DNA of 27,835 nt from positions 1-27,835 of IMG/VR virus record IMGVR_UViG_3300042373_001275. One strand, 5' to 3'. Source of the stretch: a virus. Below the pieces are notes generated by a model that did no database searches, was not told the DNA's origin, and saw only the letters and a list, made by a program, of their open reading frames with translations. Position 1 is the first letter of the stretch. Each line of letters begins with the position of its first letter. The translations under genes were made by a program, and so were the position numbers. This document shows positions 21,852-27,835 of this stretch, one piece after another.

Positions 21852-24800
21852 ATGGCAAAATTAGTAGGTAGAAAACCAGTAGAAATAAAACTTTACGATC
21901 AACAAAACGGAAGGGTACCATTATTTGATAGTGCTTCTAAATCATGGATTACTGTAGATAGATCTGTTTTAACATCTGGTAGTGCTTTTATTAGTGGTTC
22001 TCAAACATTCATAGGTAATCAAACAGTATCTGGTTCGCTTACAGTCACTCAAGGCATTACAGGTAGTTTATTCGGTACTGCTTCTTATGCTGATAATGCT
22101 TGGGCACTCGGAGGTAATACTTTTACTGGTGGTGCAGCAGATAGAGTATTAGGTACATTATCTAATCATCATTTATCAATTTATGCTAGTGGTTCTAGAG
22201 TAGCTACATTTACTAATTCTGGTAGCTTATTTATTGCTCCATACCTTCCAGGTATTTTAAATGATGAGAAATTTTTAGTTGATGCGGGTGTAACAACATC
22301 ACCTGACTTAATACGAGCTTTATCTGATATCAACAGTTATTCTCAAATTAATATTCAAAATTTCAATTCAGGATCATCAGCATCCTCTGATATAATTGCA
22401 ACTGCCAATAATGGAAGTGAATTTAATCAGTATGTTAATATGGGTATTAATAGTAGCACATTTTCAGGATCTATTGGTGCTGCAAACGATGCTTATTTAT
22501 ATTCTACTGGTAATGATTTACATATTGGTAATGCATCTAACAAGCCAATCCAATTCTTTGCAGGTGGGATCGATACAGATACTAATAGAAAATTACAATT
22601 AAATCCAAACAATCTACACCAGATGACTGGTAGTTTAGATGTTAGTGGAAGCATTGTAGCACGTTCATTTACTGGTTCCTTATTTGGAACCGCATCAAAT
22701 GCTACTACAGCATCTTACTGGTCTGGATCTATTATAAATGCAGCAACTGCTTCATATGTACTCCAAGCCGAATCAGCTTCATATTGGTCTGGTTCAATTA
22801 TAAATGCTGCTACTGCATCTTATGTTTTACAAGCTATAAGTGCTAGTTATGCTACACTTGCTTTAACTGCATCAAATGCAAATACTGCTAGCTATATTGA
22901 AAATGCACAAAGTGCGTCATATTGGTCTGGTTCAATTACAAACGCGGCAACTGCATCATATGTAGAAAATGCTCAGACAGCTAGTTATGTGCAAAATTCA
23001 CAAACAGCTTCATATGTTTTAAATGCTGTAAGTGCATCATATGCTCAAACTGCATCATCATCTGATGATTTTACAGTAAGAGGTACATTAACTGCTCAAA
23101 CTATAGTAGCTCAAACTATAACTTCATCGATTGAATTTGTTACTGGTAGTACTAGAAATGGATCATTACTAACCAATACTCACCAATTTACTGGTAGTGT
23201 CGGAATAACAGGTTCATTAGGTATAAATGGAGTTGATTATGCTACTATATCAGGTAGTGCATCAACACGATTAACTGCTTTAGAAGTATTTAGTGGATCA
23301 TATAGTACAGGATCATTTACTGGTTCATTCATTGGACGTGTAACAGGCTCATTCTCAGGTTCATTACATAATTTACAAAATACTGTTTTAGGTCACATTC
23401 CGTTCTTTACATCATCGCAAGTACTAGCAGATAGTGTTATACGACAATTAGATAATGGAACTGGAAGTTACAGTATAGTAATTAATCAAGATGATATCAC
23501 TACTGCGGCTCCTGAAGCATTGTATGTATATCAACCATCTTCAGCATCGTATAACGTAATATCAGGTAAAGGTAATTTAAATAACTACCTACAATTAAAC
23601 ATTCAGAATACCAATACAGGTGAAAATGCATCATCTGATGTAGTTGCTACCGCAAATAATGGTAATGAATCAGTTAATTTTATTAATATGGGTATCAATA
23701 GTGAAGGATTTACCGGATCTATTGGTGATGCAAATGATGCATATTTGTACTCTACTGGTAATGAGTTGCATATTGGTAATGCTTCAAACTTTCCAGTTCA
23801 ATTCTTTGCTGGTGGATTAGATAATAATGCAAATAAAAAATTCCAATTAAATCCAAATAATAGTCATCAAATGACGGGTAGTTTGGATGTAAGCGGAAGT
23901 ATAGTTGCTCGTTCATTTACTGGATCGTTACAAGGTACTGCTAGTTGGGCTAATAATGCAATAAACACTACTTCTGCTTCATATGCATTAACATCATCAT
24001 ATGTTTTAAATGCACAATCAGCATCATATGTACTACAAGCTGAATCTGCTTCATATTGGTCAGGATCAATTATAAACGCTGCTACTGCTTCTTATGTTAA
24101 GAATGCAGAAACTGCTAGTTATATTTTAAATGCTGTTAGTGCATCATATGCTGCAAATGCTGATTTATTAGATGGTAAAGATAGTACTATATTTGCTACT
24201 ACTGGTTCAAACGTATTTGTTGGAAATCAAATAATAACAGGATCATTTACTGTATCTGGTTCTACTATACAAATTGGAAATACAACATTAACAGGATCAA
24301 TTACAGTTTCAGGTCCATTACGATTAGATCCGACATTAGATCCTGGCCAAATCAGTAATACATCATCATTTTTATACACCTCAGCATCAAATACTGCTAC
24401 TGGATATGATTTATATTACAGACAAGGTGAAAATAAGGTCAAATTTAAATGGTTCGAAGGAGTATTAAATACTGGAATATTATATGGTGGTATTTTAACA
24501 TATTCAGCTAGTAACTTCTATGTATCATCAGGTTCAGGTATTATAGTAAATCATAATGCTACTACAGGTTCAGAAATATCACCAACAATAACTTACGTTA
24601 ATTGGGCGGCTTCAACACATAGTATTGCCACTCCAAGTGCTCAAAATACATATGTTTTTATTGATGCTGATGGTGATTTACAACAACAAACTTCATTTTT
24701 CACCCCAGAACAATACCATGAAGCTTTACCAATAGGTAGAATATCACATTATGGAGCTACAGGTTCATTAGTTACTGGTGTAGGAAATAATATGCTAACA

Positions 24801-26765
24801 ACATATGATGTTCCTCAACAATTAGGAGAATTTACACGTGCGTTTGGTCCATTAAAAGTAAGTGGATTTACAATAACGCCACAAGTTGGAAGTTTAAGTC
24901 TTAATATTGGATCCGGAACTGCATTTAATTTAGGTGGATATTATCAAAATTCACCTGATTTACCAAGTACATATAATTCTAATACATATGTAACATCAAG
25001 TATCATCAGAATACACCGTTCAGGTTCTGGATTTTTATTCGATAATAATGGAGGAGCATATTATACTACTGTAAATCCATTAGTTTATGATGATGGAGAT
25101 GGAACGTTAGCTACAGTAGGTAGTGGAAACTGGTCTATTCAACGTGTATTTGTAAACCCAGTAACAGGCAGATCACACGTTTATTATGGACAAGCAATTT
25201 ATTCTACTTATTTAAATGCTGTTCAATCTGTATCAGTAGATGATTTTGTTGAAAGTGAAGTAACTAAAAACGCATATGTGTTTGCTGGTTATTTAGTAAT
25301 GAAAGGAGGAGCAGCTAACGATGATTTATCAGTTGGTGATACAACAAATGCTATTATTCAAGCTGGCCTATTTAGAAATTCAGTTGGGGGCTCTGGTGGA
25401 GCTGGTGCTGCTGTATCTAACATAAATGATTTATCTGATGTAAATATTACATCTCCATCAAACGGCCAAGCATTAATTTATAATAGTGGAAATTGGGTAA
25501 ATGGTAACCCAATATCTGCATCATTTGCTCTAACCGCATCCTACATTTCAGGATCAGGTGGTGGAGTTGGTTTTCCATTTAGTGGATCTGCTGTAATAAC
25601 TGGCTCATTCTTAGTATCATCATCATTTGTTGATTTCACAAAAGCAACGTATGTGACTGGATCATTTACTGGTTCACTACAAGGTACATCATCATTTGCG
25701 ACAACATCATCACATGCTTTATATGCAGCATATGCGGGTAATTCTCCGGGTTTAACGGTTGCCTTTACTCAATCAGTAGCTGCTACGACTTGGTCATTTA
25801 CGCATAATCTCAACACGAGAAATCCACTATTACAAGTATACGATTCAACATACCACCAAATAGTACCATTAGAAATTATTGGATCAGATCCAAACCAAGC
25901 AACAATTTATTTTGATGCTCCTGAATCTGGATTTGCAATAGCTTCAAATGGTGGTACTTTAACAGTAAATGGATCAACTGCTAGATTAGATCAAACATCA
26001 ACAGCAGTTACTTGGTCATTCCAACATAATTTAGCTACTAGATATCCAAACTTTATCATATATGATTCAACAGATAATGTAGTTATACCAGCTGGAATAC
26101 ACGCTATAAGCGATATGGAAGCTGAGATTTACTTTGCCTTCCCATCTACTGGTGTAGCAATTGCTAACTTTTCGGGTATAAGTGGATCTATAAATATAGC
26201 TACATCATCATTTGCTACAACAGCATCATTTGCTTCGTTTGCTTTAAATGCAACTTCAGCATCACATGCTGTAACAGCATCATATTTGTTAGGCCAATCC
26301 CCAACATCATCATATGCTCTAACAGCATCATATGTTGAGTTATCATTAGCAGCAGTTTCAGCATCATATGCTCTAACTTCATCATATGCTGTAAATGCTA
26401 CTACTGCATCATATGGTAATAACTTTATAGTAGGAAATACACTTACGATTGACCAAACATTAACTGATTACCATACAGTACCATCAAGTATTGTAGGTAG
26501 TAATAATATGTTTAATTTAGCAACAGGATCATATTCGTCTGCATTCTTTAAATATACTGTAGCAAATGGTGCTAATGCTCGAACAGGCGAAGTAATGGCT
26601 GTTTGGAATGGTGGGTCGATTCAATTCACTGATAATTCAACGGTAGATATTGGTGATACTTCAACAGTAATTGCGGAAGCAGCAATTGCGGCGAGCTCAA
26701 TTCAATTCAATATTACTACCGCAACTTCCGGGTGGAAGTTAAAGTCACTAGGAACATTTATGTAA
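21852..26765 (+). CDS. Giant modular tail fibre (1637 aa)
   Basis: The largest gene in the window, a Ser/Thr/Ala/Gly-rich fibre. Modules in order: an N-terminal segment (MAKLVGRKPVEIKLYDQQNG); beta-shaft repeats with SGSxTGS motifs; a ~120-residue domain (about 164-282: SQINIQNFNSG ... RSFTGSLFGTAS) duplicated at about 580-698; ASY-repeat arrays (about 284-403, 695-770); LLDGKD (772-777), seen in many fibre proteins; a globular region about 800-1210 with LSDVNITSPSNGQALIYNSG near its end; two WSFxHNL domains (Trp1314 and Trp1388); another ASY array (about 1452-1522); and a C-terminal domain (about 1524-1637) ending LKSLGTFM. It probably forms a long trimeric fibre that recognises the host surface, with the C-terminal domain at the tip or as trimerisation cap. 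The receptor is unknown. It shares modules with the partial gene at 26787. Confidence 0.88.
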   Translation: MAKLVGRKPVEIKLYDQQNGRVPLFDSASKSWITVDRSVLTSGSAFISGSQTFIGNQTVSGSLTVTQGITGSLFGTASYADNAWALGGNTFTGGAADRVLGTLSNHHLSIYASGSRVATFTNSGSLFIAPYLPGILNDEKFLVDAGVTTSPDLIRALSDINSYSQINIQNFNSGSSASSDIIATANNGSEFNQYVNMGINSSTFSGSIGAANDAYLYSTGNDLHIGNASNKPIQFFAGGIDTDTNRKLQLNPNNLHQMTGSLDVSGSIVARSFTGSLFGTASNATTASYWSGSIINAATASYVLQAESASYWSGSIINAATASYVLQAISASYATLALTASNANTASYIENAQSASYWSGSITNAATASYVENAQTASYVQNSQTASYVLNAVSASYAQTASSSDDFTVRGTLTAQTIVAQTITSSIEFVTGSTRNGSLLTNTHQFTGSVGITGSLGINGVDYATISGSASTRLTALEVFSGSYSTGSFTGSFIGRVTGSFSGSLHNLQNTVLGHIPFFTSSQVLADSVIRQLDNGTGSYSIVINQDDITTAAPEALYVYQPSSASYNVISGKGNLNNYLQLNIQNTNTGENASSDVVATANNGNESVNFINMGINSEGFTGSIGDANDAYLYSTGNELHIGNASNFPVQFFAGGLDNNANKKFQLNPNNSHQMTGSLDVSGSIVARSFTGSLQGTASWANNAINTTSASYALTSSYVLNAQSASYVLQAESASYWSGSIINAATASYVKNAETASYILNAVSASYAANADLLDGKDSTIFATTGSNVFVGNQIITGSFTVSGSTIQIGNTTLTGSITVSGPLRLDPTLDPGQISNTSSFLYTSASNTATGYDLYYRQGENKVKFKWFEGVLNTGILYGGILTYSASNFYVSSGSGIIVNHNATTGSEISPTITYVNWAASTHSIATPSAQNTYVFIDADGDLQQQTSFFTPEQYHEALPIGRISHYGATGSLVTGVGNNMLTTYDVPQQLGEFTRAFGPLKVSGFTITPQVGSLSLNIGSGTAFNLGGYYQNSPDLPSTYNSNTYVTSSIIRIHRSGSGFLFDNNGGAYYTTVNPLVYDDGDGTLATVGSGNWSIQRVFVNPVTGRSHVYYGQAIYSTYLNAVQSVSVDDFVESEVTKNAYVFAGYLVMKGGAANDDLSVGDTTNAIIQAGLFRNSVGGSGGAGAAVSNINDLSDVNITSPSNGQALIYNSGNWVNGNPISASFALTASYISGSGGGVGFPFSGSAVITGSFLVSSSFVDFTKATYVTGSFTGSLQGTSSFATTSSHALYAAYAGNSPGLTVAFTQSVAATTWSFTHNLNTRNPLLQVYDSTYHQIVPLEIIGSDPNQATIYFDAPESGFAIASNGGTLTVNGSTARLDQTSTAVTWSFQHNLATRYPNFIIYDSTDNVVIPAGIHAISDMEAEIYFAFPSTGVAIANFSGISGSINIATSSFATTASFASFALNATSASHAVTASYLLGQSPTSSYALTASYVELSLAAVSASYALTSSYAVNATTASYGNNFIVGNTLTIDQTLTDYHTVPSSIVGSNNMFNLATGSYSSAFFKYTVANGANARTGEVMAVWNGGSIQFTDNSTVDIGDTSTVIAEAAIAASSIQFNITTATSGWKLKSLGTFM
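22341..22697 (+). repeat. Fibre domain duplication, copy 1
   Basis: Encodes SQINIQNFNSG to RSFTGSLFGTAS. Most residues match the copy at 23589-23945, including ATANNGSE/ATANNGNE, YLYSTGND/YLYSTGNE, LHIGNASN and HQMTGSLDVSGSIVARSFTG. DNA differs at many third positions. Confidence 0.9.
22702..23060 (+). repeat. ASY repeat array 1
   Basis: In-frame repeats of the type (S/T)ASYxxxA, with 9-residue units such as TASYVLQAE, SASYVENAQ and TASYVQNSQ interrupted by 13-residue units SASYWSGSIINAA. Codons for Ala-Ser-Tyr vary widely between units. Confidence 0.9.
23589..23945 (+). repeat. Fibre domain duplication, copy 2
   Basis: Encodes LQLNIQNTNTG to RSFTGSLQGTAS. Paralogous to 22341-22697 in the same gene, same length, and like copy 1 followed by an ASY array, so the duplicated unit is the domain plus its shaft. 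Confidence 0.9.
23960..24160 (+). repeat. ASY repeat array 2
   Basis: Units TSASYALTS, SSYVLNAQ, SASYVLQAE, SASYWSGSIINAA, TASYVKNAE, TASYILNAV and SASYAANAD lead directly into the LLDGKD motif. Confidence 0.88.
26205..26415 (+). repeat. ASY/ASF repeat array 3
   Basis: ASF, ASH and ASY units (TSSFATTASFASFALNATSA, SHAVTASYLLGQSPTSSYAL and following) precede the C-terminal domain of the giant fibre. The SYLLGQSPTSSYALTAS element recurs in the partial fibre at about 26945-26990 with SH replacing SY. Confidence 0.85.
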
Positions 26766-26770
26766 TTAAA

Positions 26771-26781
26771 TATTTATAGAT
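26771..26781 (+). promoter_or_regulatory. Candidate late promoter TATTTATAGAT (second long fibre)
   Basis: TATTTATAGAT lies in the 21-base gap between the giant fibre stop and the ATG at 26787. The first eight bases match the recurrent box. The spacing to the ATG is the shortest seen in the window. Confidence 0.4.
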
Positions 26782-26786
26782 AAACA

Positions 26787-27835
26787 ATGAGAATACATTC
26801 CCCCCAAATTACCGGTTCTGCAGCTAATACAAATATAGTATTAACAACTATAACTTCATCTATATCTGTTTTAAGTGCATCATTTGCTGCTACGGCATCA
26901 TTTGTTCAAAATGCCCAAAGTGCCTCATTTGCTATAACTGCATCTCATTTATTAGGACAATCTCCAACTTCATCATATGCATTAACTGCATCATTTGTTT
27001 TAGATGCTGTTAGCTCATCATTTGCAGCAACAGCTTCGTCCGCCGATAATTTAACTGTACGTGGTACTTTAACCGCACAAACAATTAATGTACAAACGAT
27101 TACATCATCAATTGATTATGTAACTGGCTCTTCTATTAATGGATCGCTATTAGCAAACACACATCAATTTACAGGATCAGTTAGTGTAACTGGATCGCTT
27201 CAAGTAAATGAATCGAATGTAATTCTAACGAATCAGACATCATCAATGTCTGTTGCTACAGCTTCATACTGGTCTGGTTCAATCATAAACTCAGCTACAG
27301 CATCATATGTTGAAAATGCACAGTCCGCTTCATATGTGCAAAATGCACAAACAGCATCTTATGTTGTTCAAGCTCAAAGCGCATCATATTGGTCAGGTAG
27401 TATCATAAACTCAGCTACAGCATCATATGTTGAAAATGCACAATCTGCTTCTTATGTACTGAATGCACAAAGCGCTTCATACTGGTCTGGTAGTATAACA
27501 AATGCTGCTACTGCATCTTATGTAGTTACAGCACAAACAGCATCGTATGTACTAAACGCAGTATCAGCATCATTTGCTTTAACCGCATCCTACATTTCAG
27601 GATCAGGAGCCGGTGTTGGCTTTCCATTTAGTGGATCCGCTATTATAACCGGATCATTATTTGTATCCGGCTCTACCATATCCGGCTCATTTGTTGGTGA
27701 TGGCTCTGGTATTACAGGTCTAACCGCAGGTGGTAAAATACATACACAATCATCAGCAGCATCAACGTGGACAGTTTCACACAATTTAGGTGTACAATAT
27801 CCGAATGTAACGGTATATAACTCTTCAAACGAAAT
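26787..27835 (+). CDS. Second modular tail fibre, paralogue of the giant fibre (3' end beyond window)
   Basis: An open frame from ATG 26787 (MRIHSPQITGSAANTNIVLT) to the window edge, 349 complete codons with no stop. ASF/ASY repeats occupy about residues 30-93. A strand module follows (DNLTVRGTLTAQTINVQTIT, then HQFTGSVSVTGSLQVN), nearly identical to residues about 408-465 of the giant fibre. Next come a long ASY/ASYWSGSI array (about 156-266), a GFPFSGSAIITGS module, an FVGDGSGITGL element and the start of a WTVSHNLGVQYPNV domain (Trp328). It is clearly a paralogue sharing modules with the upstream gene and likely forms another long fibre or a fibre segment. It starts only 21 bases after the giant fibre stop. 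Confidence 0.88.
   Translation, partial: MRIHSPQITGSAANTNIVLTTITSSISVLSASFAATASFVQNAQSASFAITASHLLGQSPTSSYALTASFVLDAVSSSFAATASSADNLTVRGTLTAQTINVQTITSSIDYVTGSSINGSLLANTHQFTGSVSVTGSLQVNESNVILTNQTSSMSVATASYWSGSIINSATASYVENAQSASYVQNAQTASYVVQAQSASYWSGSIINSATASYVENAQSASYVLNAQSASYWSGSITNAATASYVVTAQTASYVLNAVSASFALTASYISGSGAGVGFPFSGSAIITGSLFVSGSTISGSFVGDGSGITGLTAGGKIHTQSSAASTWTVSHNLGVQYPNVTVYNSSNE
27253..27585 (+). repeat. ASY repeat array in second fibre
   Basis: Alternating SASYWSGSIINSA and TASYVENAQ/SASYVQNAQ units. A stretch containing ATCATAAACTCAGCTACAGC is identical at about 27281 and 27401, showing recent unit duplication here, unlike the more scrambled codons elsewhere. Confidence 0.88.

Noticed and set aside
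22702-27585. CRISPR-like or satellite-type DNA repeats
   Set aside because: The repeats are protein-level, in frame and codon-scrambled, without constant direct repeats and unique spacers.
1-27835. tRNA genes, insertion sequences, integrase or attachment sites
   Set aside because: I saw no cloverleaf-like sequence in the intergenic gaps and no transposase or integrase motifs in any frame.

Overview
The window is a late/structural region of a T4-like contractile-tailed phage (myovirus type, class Caudoviricetes). The order terminase large subunit (gp17-like), portal (gp20-like), small head-core proteins, prohead protease (gp21-like), acidic scaffold (gp22-like), major capsid protein (gp23-like), then neck proteins (gp13/gp14/gp15-like), is the T4 head and neck programme. 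The DNA is AT-rich. Almost no start codon has a Shine-Dalgarno sequence; starts follow A-rich leaders instead. That is typical of phages and hosts in the Bacteroidota, so I infer a Bacteroidota host, probably in an aquatic setting. No sequence search was possible, so this is an inference.

Layout: (1) 1-2341 holds a 5'-truncated small P-loop nucleotide kinase-like gene, a 316-aa protein of unknown function ending at a strong terminator, and a class 3 lipase-like hydrolase with a complete Ser-Asp-His triad that overlaps the terminase gene. (2) 2338-12214 is the packaging and head-assembly block: gp17, gp20, three unassigned small proteins, gp21, a possible multi-domain core protein, gp22 and gp23. 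Many genes there overlap by one base (TAATG). (3) 12292-14718 is a non-structural island: a DUF932-like protein and a RadA/KaiC-type ATPase on the minus strand, and a PhoH-like ATPase divergent from them. A bidirectional terminator separates it from the capsid gene. (4) 14767-17989 holds neck and tail-terminator genes. (5) 17992 to the right edge is about 9.8 kb of fibre or baseplate-decoration genes built from repeated modules (SGSFxG, WKKxIVSGS, ASY repeats, WxxxHNL domains). It includes a 1637-aa fibre and a second paralogous fibre that runs off the window.

A recurrent motif, TATTTATAACA, lies upstream of most transcription units. It occurs in the matching orientation in front of the minus-strand pair, so it is the best candidate for the phage late promoter. 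It resembles both the T4 late box read backwards and the Bacteroidota -7 element, and matches neither exactly. Three strong intrinsic terminators (1549, 9314, 12242) divide the block into transcription units.

The points most worth a second look are the lipase inside the packaging operon, a core protein that looks like a polyprotein with repeated (L/M)DE-A protease sites, the shared N-terminal helix on several core proteins, the promoter motif, and the modular fibre locus with synonymous-codon-scrambled ASY repeats. Tail sheath, tail tube and small terminase are not recognised in the window, although T4 keeps them beside gp17.
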